DNA of 39,885 bases from Acidobacteriota bacterium (GTDB taxonomy: Bacteria; Acidobacteriota; Vicinamibacteria; Vicinamibacterales; CAVVIG01). Positions 7,354 through 16,222 of this stretch are shown one piece after another. Under the pieces are notes generated by a model. That model ran no database searches. It saw nothing but the letters and a program-made list of their open reading frames with translations, and had not been told where the DNA came from. Every line of letters begins with the position of its first letter. Position 1 is the first letter of the stretch. A program made the position numbers and the translations under genes. Location: contig JAHFUJ010000007.1 in assembly GCA_023265105.1 (NCBI GenBank), forward strand, positions 1 to 39,885. Direction: 5' to 3'.

Positions 7354-8119
7354 CAGAAAAGATCAGGCTGCAGCAAGTGATCGCGCCCTCGGCTTTCGCG
7401 ATTTCGCTGACGTCGACCGCGCGCACGCGGAGACCGCGCCGTTCCAACCGCTCGCGCGTGCGCGGAAATGACGCCGCGTAGACCACCTCGCCGCCCACGC
7501 GCAACGCATTCGCGCCGGACGGCTCGTCGGGATGCACGTCGATGAGTTCGACGGTCGAGAAGGGCTCGATCGAGACCCAGTCGCGATTGACGAGCAGGAG
7601 ATCGTCGGCGAGGGCGGTCACGGCGGACTTGAGATGCAGGCATCCGCCGAGGCCGACGCCCACGACGGTGTAGCCGTGCCCGCCAAGAAACTGTCGCATT
7701 TGGTCGATCGCCGGGGCATTGGTTCGGCTGGAACAGCCGACGAAGACCGTGTGGCCGACCACGAGCACGTCGCCGCCGTCGGCCGTTCCTGGTGCTTCAA
7801 TGTGCCGAAGCGGGCGATATCGACCGAGCGTCTCAGCGACCTCAGGCGTTTCGTGGCGGCGCGACGGGGCGCCGGGCCGCGTCACGATCGCGATCTCATC
7901 GAAGACGACGGCGATGTCCTCGACAAACATCGAATCGGGCATGTCTGGGCCCGCGACGAGGCGAAGGATCGTGCAACCGGCGCCGGCAAGAGCCTCCTCG
8001 TAGGCGGCGTGCTCGGCGCGCGCCACGTCGATGTCGATCGCGCGGCGCGGCAGATGCGTCAGCTCGCAGCGCCCGATCGCGGGGCTGACCTCCCGGGTCA
8101 CCGCGACGAGATCAGACAC
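7304..8119 (-). CDS. Dimethylarginine dimethylaminohydrolase family protein with repeat-derived tail
   Basis: 271 residues. The amidinotransferase-superfamily enzyme DDAH hydrolyses N-omega-methylated arginines to citrulline and methylamines. Catalytic-type residues are visible: MFVEDIA (Glu67/Asp68), CLHLKSAVT (His162) and AITCCSLIF (Cys249), the same numbering as the characterised Pseudomonas aeruginosa enzyme, so activity is likely. Arginine deiminase-like hydrolysis of another guanidino compound cannot be excluded. The last 16 residues, ATVRLKPDTTYRRRSG, and the TAA stop are encoded by the 35-bp repeat array, so the original C-terminus has been replaced or extended. The start is GTG at 8119, overlapping the stop region of the DUF1330 gene by 8 bp, so translational coupling is likely. 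Confidence 0.85.
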   Translation of the reverse strand: MSDLVAVTREVSPAIGRCELTHLPRRAIDIDVARAEHAAYEEALAGAGCTILRLVAGPDMPDSMFVEDIAVVFDEIAIVTRPGAPSRRHETPEVAETLGRYRPLRHIEAPGTADGGDVLVVGHTVFVGCSSRTNAPAIDQMRQFLGGHGYTVVGVGLGGCLHLKSAVTALADDLLLVNRDWVSIEPFSTVELIDVHPDEPSGANALRVGGEVVYAASFPRTRERLERRGLRVRAVDVSEIAKAEGAITCCSLIFSATVRLKPDTTYRRRSG

Positions 8120-8399
8120 CCTCCACCACGATCATGTTGGTCGTCGACGCGCTCTGCCGCAGCGCCTTCGGGTGCCGGTACTCTTCCGAAGCCCACCACT
8201 CCTTCGCGCGTTGCAGGCTCGGAAACTCGAGCACGACAAACCGGAGCGGCTCCCACGAACCTTCGAGTTTTTCCGCCTTGCCTCCGCGGGCCAGATACTT
8301 GCCCTCGTAGCGGGCCACGGTGGCGCCGGCCACTTTGACGTACTCGGCGAAGCGTTCCGGGTTGGTCACCTCGATATTCAGGATCACGTATGCAGCCAT
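8112..8399 (-). CDS. DUF1330 family protein
   Basis: 95 residues. The sequence follows the DUF1330 pattern: AAYVILNIEVTNPERFAEY, GKYLARGG, LRFVVLEFPS, AKEWWASEEY and LRQSASTTNMIVVEG. The fold is a dimeric alpha-beta barrel of the ferredoxin-like type; function is unknown. The start is fixed at 8399 by family length; the frame continues upstream only as the shadow of the cystathionine synthase gene. It is the middle gene of a three-gene operon, 44 bp after the cystathionine synthase and overlapping DDAH by 8 bp. Confidence 0.9.
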   Translation of the reverse strand: MAAYVILNIEVTNPERFAEYVKVAGATVARYEGKYLARGGKAEKLEGSWEPLRFVVLEFPSLQRAKEWWASEEYRHPKALRQSASTTNMIVVEGV

Positions 8400-8443
8400 G
8401 GCCCAATAATAATGGACTTTCCCCTTTGCCGGAGCGAGACCTC

Positions 8444-9811
8444 TCAGAGCACCCGGATCAGATCCGACCGGGTGATGATGAACGTCTTCTCGGTCTTGAA
8501 ATCGCGCACCAGGACGGCCGGGTTCTGCGGCGTGATCATCGTGGACAGCAGATCGACCGGCGTCGAGATGTCGACGAATGGAAACGCCGGCTGCATGATC
8601 GACTCGACCGGATGGCTCTTGATGTCGCCGTTCCGCACGAGCGCTTCGTAGAGGTGCGTCTCGTTCAGCGATCCGATCAGCCGCTTGTCGCGCGTGATCG
8701 AAATCTGCGAGAAGTCGTGCTCGCTCATCACGCGCACGGCATGCTCGACCGGCTCGTTGGACTCGACAGAGAAGAGCTCGCCGGACAGGCCCGACGCCAC
8801 CAGATCGCGCGCCCTCATGCCGGTCTTCTCGAGGAACCCCTTCTCGCGCATCCAGTCGTCGTTGAACATTTTCCCGAGATAGCGCGATCCATGGTCGTGA
8901 ACGATCACGACGACCACGTCGTCTTTGCGGAAGTGATCTTTGAGCTGTAGCACGCCGGCCATCGCCGAGCCGGCCGAGTTGCCGGCGAAGATTCCTTCTT
9001 CGCGCGCGATCCGGCGCGTCATGATCGCGGCGTCTTTGTCGGTGACCTTCTCGAAATGATCGACGATGTCGAAGTCCACGTTCTTCGGGAGAAAATCCTC
9101 GCCGATCCCTTCGGTGATGTACGGGTAGATCTCGTGCTTGTCGAAGAGACCCGTCTCTTTGTATTTCTTGAACACCGAGCCGTACGTGTCGATGCCCCAC
9201 ACCTTGATGGTCGGGTTCCGCTCTTTCAGGAACCGGCCCACGCCGGTGATGGTGCCGCCCGTGCCGACGCCGGCGACCAGATGCGTCACGCGACCGTCGG
9301 TCTGCTCCCAGATTTCCGGCCCGGTCTGCTCGTAGTGCGCCGCGGTGTTCGAGAGGTTGTCGTACTGATTCGCTTTCCAGGAGTTCGGCACCTCCGTCTC
9401 GAGGCGCGACGACACCGAGTAGTAGGACCGCGGGTCGTCGGGGTCGACGTTGGTCGGACACACGATGACTTCCGCACCGAAGGCTTTCAGCGCGTCGACC
9501 TTTTCTTTCGACTGCTTGTCGGTCGTCGTGAAGATGCACTTATAGCCCTTGACGACGGCCACAATCGCCAGGCCCATGCCGGTGTTGCCCGACGTCCCTT
9601 CGATGATGGTGCCGCCCGGCTTGAGCAGCCCGGCGCGCTCGGCATCCTCGATCATCTTGACCGCCATGCGGTCTTTGATCGAGTTGCCGGGATTGAACGT
9701 CTCGAGCTTGGCCAGGACGGTCGCGTGCACGAGGCCCTTGGTGATCGTGTTGATGCGCACCAGCGGTGTGTGGCCGATCGCGTCGAGAATGGTGTCGCAG
9801 ACCTTCTTCAT
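8444..9811 (-). CDS. cbs: Cystathionine beta-synthase with C-terminal CBS domain pair
   Basis: 455 residues, a PLP enzyme joining serine (or O-acetylserine) with homocysteine or sulfide. The PLP lysine is Lys46 in NPGNSIKDR, the substrate loop is GTSGNTG (72-78) and the phosphate-binding loop is GVGTGGTITG (181-190). Residues from about 325 to the end form two CBS motifs (Bateman module), as in human CBS, but the N-terminal haem domain is absent. This architecture favours cystathionine beta-synthase over plain cysteine synthase, although the distinction is not absolute. It is the first gene of the operon with DUF1330 and DDAH. ATG at 9811; divergent from the M16 peptidase 65 bp away. Confidence 0.9.
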   Translation of the reverse strand: MKKVCDTILDAIGHTPLVRINTITKGLVHATVLAKLETFNPGNSIKDRMAVKMIEDAERAGLLKPGGTIIEGTSGNTGMGLAIVAVVKGYKCIFTTTDKQSKEKVDALKAFGAEVIVCPTNVDPDDPRSYYSVSSRLETEVPNSWKANQYDNLSNTAAHYEQTGPEIWEQTDGRVTHLVAGVGTGGTITGVGRFLKERNPTIKVWGIDTYGSVFKKYKETGLFDKHEIYPYITEGIGEDFLPKNVDFDIVDHFEKVTDKDAAIMTRRIAREEGIFAGNSAGSAMAGVLQLKDHFRKDDVVVVIVHDHGSRYLGKMFNDDWMREKGFLEKTGMRARDLVASGLSGELFSVESNEPVEHAVRVMSEHDFSQISITRDKRLIGSLNETHLYEALVRNGDIKSHPVESIMQPAFPFVDISTPVDLLSTMITPQNPAVLVRDFKTEKTFIITRSDLIRVL

Positions 9812-9876
9812 ACAGGCGTCGGGTGCCCTTGAAATATACTAGGTTCGGCGGCCGGACGAAGACCTGCTAAAGTGAG

Positions 9877-12723
9877 ATGATGCACCAACGGCTTTCTCGC
9901 GCCGCCGCGCTCGTTCTCCTCCTCCTGGGGCTTGCGTCGCCTGCCGGCATTCTCGCCCAGCCCGCGGCGGCGCAAGCGTTCAACTTACAGGACGCCATCC
10001 CGTTCGACTCGGCGATTCATACCGCCGCGCTGCCGAACGGTCTCACGTACTTCGTCCGCCGGAACGCCCGGCCCGAGAAGCGGATCTCCTTGCGGCTGGC
10101 CGTGAAAGCCGGCTCGCTCAACGAGGCGGACGATCAGCAGGGGCTGGCGCACGTCATCGAGCACATGGCCTTCAACGGCGGCGCCCATTTCAAGCCGGGC
10201 GAATTGGTGTCCTACTTCGAATCCAAGGGCGCACGGCTTGGACCGCACGTCAACGCCTATACGAGCTTCGACCAGACGGTTTACATGCTCGACCTTCCCA
10301 CCGACGACCCGACGGTCGTCGCCAAAGGGCTGGACGCGCTCGCGGATTTCGCGGGTGGGCTCACGCTCGATCCCAAGGAGGTCGAGAAGGAACGCGGGGT
10401 CGTCATCGAGGAATGGCGGGGCGGCCTGGGCGCGAACTCGCGCGTGCGAGACAAGCAGGTGCCGATCCTCTATTACCAATCCCGCTACGCGGAGCGCCTT
10501 CCGATTGGCAAGCCTGACGTTATCCGTACCGCACCGGTCGAGCGCCTGCGCGCCTTCTACGACACGTGGTACCGCCCCGAGCGTATGGCGTTGATTGCGG
10601 TCGGCGACATCGAGCCGCAGCAGATCGAAAACGCGATCACGTCGACCTTCGGGACCCTCAAGGCGAGGGCCGCGGCGGCGCCCCTCCCGGCCAGCACCGT
10701 CCCGCTTCACCAGCAGCCGCTCGTCAGCATCGTCACCGACTCGGAGCTGACGCGGTCGACCGTGCAGATTGTGCGGAAGCGCGCGAAAGAGAGCGGGCTT
10801 CGCGTCGCCGACTACCGGCGCGACCTCGTGCAACGCCTGGTCGAGCACATGTTCAACGAGCGGCTCACCGAGCTCGCTCGAAGGCCGGATGCGCAGTTCC
10901 TCGGCGCCGGGGTGTCCGGCGGTGCGCTCGGCCCCGCCGTCTCGACCTTCTCGATTGCCGCCGCCGTGCAGGACGGCAAGCTCGAAGAAGGCGCCGGCGC
11001 GATCGCCGTGGAGGCCGAGCGGGTGAGGGAGTACGGCTTCTCCTTGTCCGAGCTGAACCGCGCGAAGCAATGGATGGCGGCGTTTTACGAGCGGGCGTAC
11101 AACGAGCGCGACAAGACCGAAACTGGCTCATTCGCGCAGGAATGCCTCGCCTATTTTCTTGAGGACGAGCCGACGCCGGGCATCGCCTACGAATACGGGC
11201 TCGTGCAGCAGATATTGCCGGGCATCTCCCCGGCCGACACTTCCAGTATGGGGCAGAGCCTGCTGGCGGCTGGCAGCCGCGTCGTCCTGGCCGTGTCGCC
11301 CCAAAAACCCGGCATCCGTATTCCGTCCGACGCGCAGTTGCAGGCGGCGCTCCTCTCGGCGGAGCGCACGGCGGTCACGGCGTGGAGCGACACGACGACG
11401 ACGCGCGAGCTGATGGAACGGAAGCCAGCCGCCGGGGCGGTGGAATCACGACGCACCCTCGAGACGCTCGGCGTCACCATCGTCCGCTTCGCAAACGGCG
11501 TCGAAGCGTGGCTCAAGCCGACCGATTTCAAGAACGATCAGGTGCTGTTCTCGATGAATGCGCTCGGCGGCGCCTCGCTCGCGCCGGCGGCCGACTTCCT
11601 GGAGGCGTCGCTCGCGCCGGCGTATGTCGAGCTGTCCGGCACCGGGGGATTGAAGGCGCTGGACCTGCAGAAGCTCCTCGCCGGCAAGCTGGCGTCGGCC
11701 TCGCCGTTTATTTCGCTCTCCATCCACGGGATCTCGGGAAGCGCGGCACCCTCGCAGCTCGAGACGGCGCTGCAACTGCTGTACGAGAAATTCACCGCGC
11801 CGGGTGACGATCCCGACGCGCTGGTGTTGATGAAGCGGCAACTGGACGCCAGGGTCGCGAATCGGGATCAGGCGCCGCTGCAGGTGTTCGGCGAGCGCGT
11901 GGGGCTGGTGAACACGTCGAATCACTACACGGCGCAGCCGGTCACGCCCGATCGAGTCGCGGCGCTTACCAAGGAAAAGATGATCGCATTCTATCGCGCC
12001 CGGTTCTCGAATGCCGCCGACTTTACGTTCTTCCTGGTCGGCGCGTTCAAGCCGGAGGACGCGATCCCCCTGCTCGCGCAGTACGTCGGCTCCCTTCCGT
12101 CAACGGGAAGAAAGACGTCGCAGTTCAAGGATCTCGCGATTCACTTTCCGGAATCCGTGGAGCGCGTTCGCGTCGAGAAGGGACGGGAGCCACGCGGCCA
12201 GACCGTGATCAGCTTCTTCGCCGATCCGCCGCCGGATCCGTCCGAACAAGAGAATTTGGCCGCCGCCACGACAGTGCTCGACATTGCGCTCCGCGACATT
12301 CTGCGCGAGGACCTGGGACAGACCTACACTGTCTCGGTCGGGTTGGACCAGTCGCTGCCGCAGCGCGGCGACGGGCACACAATGGTGAGCTTCGGGGCGG
12401 CGCCCGAGAACGTCCAGACGATGACGGATCGCGTGCTGCAGGAAATCAAGCGCCTGCAGCAGGACGGACCGTCCGCCGATCTGACGAACCGCGCCAAGGA
12501 ATCGGCGCGGCGCAGTTACGAGACGGCGTTGAAGCAGAACGGCTACTGGCTGCGGCGCTTCGAGGCGGTGCTCGCCCTGGGAGACGACCCAGCGGAGATC
12601 GTGCGACGCCACGACCGGATCAACGCCGTCACGCCGCAGACCCTGCAGGACATGTTCAGGCGCTACTTCCCCTTCGATCGATCCACGGTCGTGACGCTGA
12701 TGCCGGCCCTGAGCACACCATAA
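9877..12723 (+). CDS. Exported M16 zinc peptidase, PqqL-like
   Basis: 948 residues. A signal peptide covers about residues 1-34 (ALVLLLLGLA core). The active N-terminal half has the inverted zinc motif in HVIEHMAFNG (His92, Glu95, His96) and the third ligand at Glu172 in EKERGVVIEEW. A second M16 pair follows in the C-terminal half, including an Arg/Tyr-type substrate loop (LREDLGQTYTVSVGLD). The size and motif match single-chain periplasmic M16B peptidases of the PqqL/insulinase type. The start is the first of two adjacent ATGs at 9877. The M3 peptidase gene begins 4 bp after the stop, so the two are almost certainly co-transcribed and probably digest peptides in the same compartment. Confidence 0.93.
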   Translation: MMHQRLSRAAALVLLLLGLASPAGILAQPAAAQAFNLQDAIPFDSAIHTAALPNGLTYFVRRNARPEKRISLRLAVKAGSLNEADDQQGLAHVIEHMAFNGGAHFKPGELVSYFESKGARLGPHVNAYTSFDQTVYMLDLPTDDPTVVAKGLDALADFAGGLTLDPKEVEKERGVVIEEWRGGLGANSRVRDKQVPILYYQSRYAERLPIGKPDVIRTAPVERLRAFYDTWYRPERMALIAVGDIEPQQIENAITSTFGTLKARAAAAPLPASTVPLHQQPLVSIVTDSELTRSTVQIVRKRAKESGLRVADYRRDLVQRLVEHMFNERLTELARRPDAQFLGAGVSGGALGPAVSTFSIAAAVQDGKLEEGAGAIAVEAERVREYGFSLSELNRAKQWMAAFYERAYNERDKTETGSFAQECLAYFLEDEPTPGIAYEYGLVQQILPGISPADTSSMGQSLLAAGSRVVLAVSPQKPGIRIPSDAQLQAALLSAERTAVTAWSDTTTTRELMERKPAAGAVESRRTLETLGVTIVRFANGVEAWLKPTDFKNDQVLFSMNALGGASLAPAADFLEASLAPAYVELSGTGGLKALDLQKLLAGKLASASPFISLSIHGISGSAAPSQLETALQLLYEKFTAPGDDPDALVLMKRQLDARVANRDQAPLQVFGERVGLVNTSNHYTAQPVTPDRVAALTKEKMIAFYRARFSNAADFTFFLVGAFKPEDAIPLLAQYVGSLPSTGRKTSQFKDLAIHFPESVERVRVEKGREPRGQTVISFFADPPPDPSEQENLAAATTVLDIALRDILREDLGQTYTVSVGLDQSLPQRGDGHTMVSFGAAPENVQTMTDRVLQEIKRLQQDGPSADLTNRAKESARRSYETALKQNGYWLRRFEAVLALGDDPAEIVRRHDRINAVTPQTLQDMFRRYFPFDRSTVVTLMPALSTP

Positions 12724-12727
12724 AACC

Positions 12728-14779
12728 ATGTCCACGAACTCCATGCGATCGCTTCGTCTCGTCGTCGCCCTCGTCCTTCTCTCAAGCGCCGCGGGCCTGC
12801 AGGCGCAGAGCGCCGCTCCAGCGGTCGGCGCGACGAGCGCCCCGTTCTGGAGCGGAATGTCCGACGCGGCGTCCTTCGAGCGGGCCATGGACGCGCGTTT
12901 GGCCCACGCACGCGAGACGCTCGCTCGCGTGACCTCGATCAAGGCCGCGCGCACCATCGACAACACGCTCCGGCCGTACGACGATGTGGCGTTGGAGCTG
13001 GACGCCGTGGGGTCGCAGGCGGGATTAATCCAAGCCGTCCATCCCGACGAACAGGTCCGTCAGACCGCCGAACGCGTCACGCAGAAGGTCGGCGCGCTGG
13101 CGACCGAGCTGTCGCTCAATCGCGGCGTCTACGAGGCCATCAACGGTCTTGACGTGAGCCGGGCGGATCCGGAGACGAAGTACTTCGTGCAGCGCACGCT
13201 GCGCGACTTCCGGCTTGCGGGCGTCGACAAGGACGAGGCGACGCGCAAACGCATTCAAGCCTTGCGCGACGAGCTGGTGGTCGTGGGACAGGACTTCGAT
13301 CGCAACATTCGGACCGACCTCAGAACGGTCACCGCCAAGAGCGCCGCGGAGCTGGACGGCCTTCCCGCCGACTACATCGCCCGGCACAAGCCGGACGCCA
13401 ACGGCGTCGTCACGTTGACGATCGACTATCCCGATTCGCTGCCGGTGTTCTCGTACGCGAAGAGCGAGGACCTCCGGAAGCGGATGTACATGGAATATCA
13501 GAACCGCGCGTACCCGAAGAACATCGGGGTGCTCGACACGATGATCGCGAAGCGCGCGGAGCTTGCACGGCTGATCGGGTACGACGATTGGGCGAACTAC
13601 ATCACCGCCGACAAGATGGTCGGGAGCGCGACGAAGGCCTCCGAGTTCCTCGATCGCATCATCGCCGCCTCCGGGTCCAAGGCCCAACGCGAGTTCGACG
13701 TGATTCTGAAACGCAAGCAGCAGGACGGGCCGGGCACGACCGTCGTCAACGCGTGGGAGAACACCTACTACTCGGACCTGGTCCGCAAAGCGAGCTACGA
13801 CTTCGACTCGCAGTCGGTCCGACCCTACTTCGCGTTCGATCGCGTGAAGCAAGGGTTGCTCGACGTCACCAGCAAGCTGTTCGGCGTCACGTACCGGCCG
13901 CTCGCGAACGTGCCGGTATGGGACCGGTCGGTCGAGGCGTACGAGATGCTGGAGAACGGCCGGCTCGTCGGCCGGTTCTATCTCGACATGCATCCCCGTC
14001 CTAACAAGTACAACCACGCGGCGCAGTTCGGCATCCGCACGGGTGCCGCGGGACGGCAGATTCCCGAAGCCGCGCTCGTCTGCAATCTGCCGGGCGGACA
14101 GCCTGGCGATCCGGGGTTGATGACGCACGACGACGTGGTGACCTTCTTCCACGAGTTTGGACACTTGGTGCATACCCTCGTGTCCGGGCGCCATCAGTGG
14201 GTCGGCATCAGCGGCATCAGCACCGAGCAGGACTTCGTCGAGGCGCCGTCGCAGATGCTCGAGGAGTGGACGTGGGATCCCGCGACGCTGGCGACCTTCG
14301 CGAAGCACTACCAAACCAACGAGCCGATTCCCGCGTCGCTCGTGAAGCAGATGCGGCGCGCGAGCGAGTTCGGCAAGGCGCTCGGCGTGCGGCAGCAAAT
14401 GATCTACGCGAAGCTGTCCCTTTCCGTGTACGACCGCGATCCGAAGTCGGTCGACACGACGGCGATGGTCAAGGAGCTGACCAACACCTTACGGCCGTTC
14501 CCGTACGCCGAAGGGACGCATTTCCAAACCTCATTCGGTCATCTCGATGGCTACTCCGCCGTCTACTACACGTACATGTGGTCGCTCGTCATCGCGAAGG
14601 ACCTGTTCAACCACTTCGATCGCGCCAATCTCCTCGCGCCGCAAGTCGCGCACAAGTACCGCGACACGATTCTCGCGCCCGGCGGGTCGAAGCCGGCGGC
14701 TACGCTCGTTCAAGATTTCCTCGGCCGTCCGTTTGATTTCAAGGCGTGGGAGGACTGGCTGAACCGGGAGGAACAATAG
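12728..14779 (+). CDS. Exported M3 family zinc oligopeptidase
   Basis: 683 residues, related to thimet oligopeptidase and dipeptidyl carboxypeptidase. The N-terminus has a signal-like segment (SLRLVVALVLLSSAAGLQAQ). The zinc site is HEFGH (His475, Glu476, His479) with the third ligand near Glu505 in FVEAPSQMLEEW. The closing segment FPYAEGTHFQTSFGHLDGYSA and the YYTYMWSLVIAKDLF stretch are typical of the M3 fold. M3 enzymes cut short peptides; a secreted form paired with an M16 enzyme suggests scavenging of peptides in the periplasm or outside the cell. ATG at 12728, four bases after the M16 stop. Confidence 0.93.
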   Translation: MSTNSMRSLRLVVALVLLSSAAGLQAQSAAPAVGATSAPFWSGMSDAASFERAMDARLAHARETLARVTSIKAARTIDNTLRPYDDVALELDAVGSQAGLIQAVHPDEQVRQTAERVTQKVGALATELSLNRGVYEAINGLDVSRADPETKYFVQRTLRDFRLAGVDKDEATRKRIQALRDELVVVGQDFDRNIRTDLRTVTAKSAAELDGLPADYIARHKPDANGVVTLTIDYPDSLPVFSYAKSEDLRKRMYMEYQNRAYPKNIGVLDTMIAKRAELARLIGYDDWANYITADKMVGSATKASEFLDRIIAASGSKAQREFDVILKRKQQDGPGTTVVNAWENTYYSDLVRKASYDFDSQSVRPYFAFDRVKQGLLDVTSKLFGVTYRPLANVPVWDRSVEAYEMLENGRLVGRFYLDMHPRPNKYNHAAQFGIRTGAAGRQIPEAALVCNLPGGQPGDPGLMTHDDVVTFFHEFGHLVHTLVSGRHQWVGISGISTEQDFVEAPSQMLEEWTWDPATLATFAKHYQTNEPIPASLVKQMRRASEFGKALGVRQQMIYAKLSLSVYDRDPKSVDTTAMVKELTNTLRPFPYAEGTHFQTSFGHLDGYSAVYYTYMWSLVIAKDLFNHFDRANLLAPQVAHKYRDTILAPGGSKPAATLVQDFLGRPFDFKAWEDWLNREEQ

Positions 14780-15394
14780 GCCCGGCTTTCATCTGTGCGT
14801 AGCGCCGTCATGGCCTGCGTCACGCAGCGGTCGTGCCGGTGGCTGCGGTCGCCTCGCGCGCCGGGAAGGCGGCCGTCGCTCGCGCTCGTTCCCTCCCGCA
14901 CCGACTATCAGCTGATGCCAACGACGTCCACGTCGCGGCAGCACCAGCCTTGCTCATCCAAACGCCACGGATCACGCGGACCGGAGTCGGCGCGCAGAAT
15001 CGCGTCGTCCGACTTCCGGAACGGGCTGGCGTCGGCGCGCTCAGACGGCCGCTGCCACCGGCACGACCGCTGCATGGGACCGCGCTGCTGAACGGCGTCG
15101 GGCGCGGCCAACCGTGGGAGGGCGGCCGGACTCGATTTGCCAACGCGCGACGCAGGTTCTCATCGCGGCGATCCTGACCCCCACGATCCGTGGCGCTCGC
15201 ATGACCACTGGCGGCGCTTGCCGTGCATCGCCCATATTGAAGCCAGCCGATGATCGCCGCGGGAGCGGCACGGGTACGAACCGGAGACGCGCGTTCCGGC
15301 GCCCGACCCGGTTGGCCGTGATCGATGCCGTCCAGCAGCGTGACCGTAACGATCCGTCGCTACGCAGTGGTGAAAACCGCAATAGAATGCCGCC
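14780..15394. other. Largest gene-free gap, 615 bp
   Basis: Between the M3 peptidase and truA. It contains a long inverted repeat (14824-15073, listed separately). All frames here are short and rich in Arg, Ser and Ala; none has a recognisable domain, a ribosome site and a start together. I could not identify a decayed gene or an RNA gene. The last bases are the upstream region of truA. Confidence 0.5.
14824..15073. repeat. 250-bp element bounded by inverted repeats
   Basis: The left arm begins with a 20-bp sequence (14824-14843, starting GCAGCGGTCGTGCC) whose exact reverse complement ends the right arm (15054-15073). Similarity continues inward with a few mismatches and one indel to about 41 bp per arm (to 14863 and from 15033). 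The 169-bp interior has no recognised gene. Flanks GGCCTGCGT and GGACCGCGC are only weakly alike, so a target duplication is not established. A MITE-like element or a structured RNA are both possible. Confidence 0.7.
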
Positions 15395-16222
15395 GTGCCC
15401 CGCTTCAAGCTGACGATCGAATACGCCGGCACCCGGTACAGCGGATGGCAGATCCAAAAGAACGCCAAGACCGTGCAGGGCCTGCTCGATCGCGCCGTGC
15501 GCACGGTGTCGGCGCGCACGGACTTCGAGCTCTACGGATCGGGCCGGACCGACGCGGGCGTGCACGCCCTCGCACAGGTCGCACATCTGGATCTCAGCAC
15601 GACGCTGCCGCCGGACACGCTGCGCGGCCGGCTCAATGACGAATTGCCGGCCGACATCAACATCCTGGCCGCCGAGGTCGTGCCGCACCGCTTTCACGCC
15701 AGACACGACGCCGTCGCCCGCCGCTATCTGTATCAGATCGCGCGGCGGCGGACGGCGTTTGCCAAGGCGTACGTGTGGTGGGTCAAAGACCCGATCGTCG
15801 TCGACCGCATGCGCGAGGCGGCGCCGTCGTTCGTCGGCATGAAAGACTTCCAGTCGTTTGGGGCCCGAGCACAAGAAAACGATAACCGGATGCAGCAGAC
15901 CGAGCGCTCCACGCTCGTGCTCGTCGATCGCCTTGACATCGCGGAAGACGGCGATCTGGTGCTCGTCGCCATCGAAGGATCGCACTTCTTGTGGAAGATG
16001 GTCCGCCGGATCGTCGGCGTGCTCGTCGAGATTGGGCGTGGCGGCCTCGAGCCGGCGGCCGCGGCGACGTTTCTTGCCAGCGCGTCGGGGGCGCCGGCGC
16101 GTCTCACCGCGCCGCCATCGGGACTGTTTCTCGAGCGGGTGTATTACGGGCACGACGCGCGAACCGTCTCGCTCCGCGCCGCCACGCCGATCAGCCCGTG
16201 CGCTACTTTCCGGGCTGGGTGA
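15395..16222 (+). CDS. truA: tRNA pseudouridine synthase A
   Basis: 275 residues. Converts uridines 38-40 of the tRNA anticodon arm to pseudouridine. It begins with the family signature LTIEYAGTRYSGWQ, the catalytic Asp53 lies in GSGRTDAGVHA, and RRYLYQI, SHFLWKMVRRIVG and a C-terminal PPSGLFLERVYY are all present. The start is GTG at 15395, directly before the conserved domain. The last 20 bp overlap tail-to-tail with the pilX gene on the other strand; the final residues after VYYGHD are not conserved in the family. Confidence 0.96.
   Translation: MPRFKLTIEYAGTRYSGWQIQKNAKTVQGLLDRAVRTVSARTDFELYGSGRTDAGVHALAQVAHLDLSTTLPPDTLRGRLNDELPADINILAAEVVPHRFHARHDAVARRYLYQIARRRTAFAKAYVWWVKDPIVVDRMREAAPSFVGMKDFQSFGARAQENDNRMQQTERSTLVLVDRLDIAEDGDLVLVAIEGSHFLWKMVRRIVGVLVEIGRGGLEPAAAATFLASASGAPARLTAPPSGLFLERVYYGHDARTVSLRAATPISPCATFRAG

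Noticed and set aside
9835-9840. TATACT as a -10 box for the M16/M3 operon
   Set aside because: No acceptable -35 hexamer lies 16-18 bp upstream, so I did not list it as a promoter.
13025-14398. 457-codon open frame opposite the M3 peptidase
   Set aside because: Antisense to a gene with an intact HEFGH zinc site.
14795-15413. Short open frames on both strands in the gap before truA
   Set aside because: None combines a start, ribosome site and protein-like composition; two share the residues QRSCRW only because they read the two arms of the inverted repeat.
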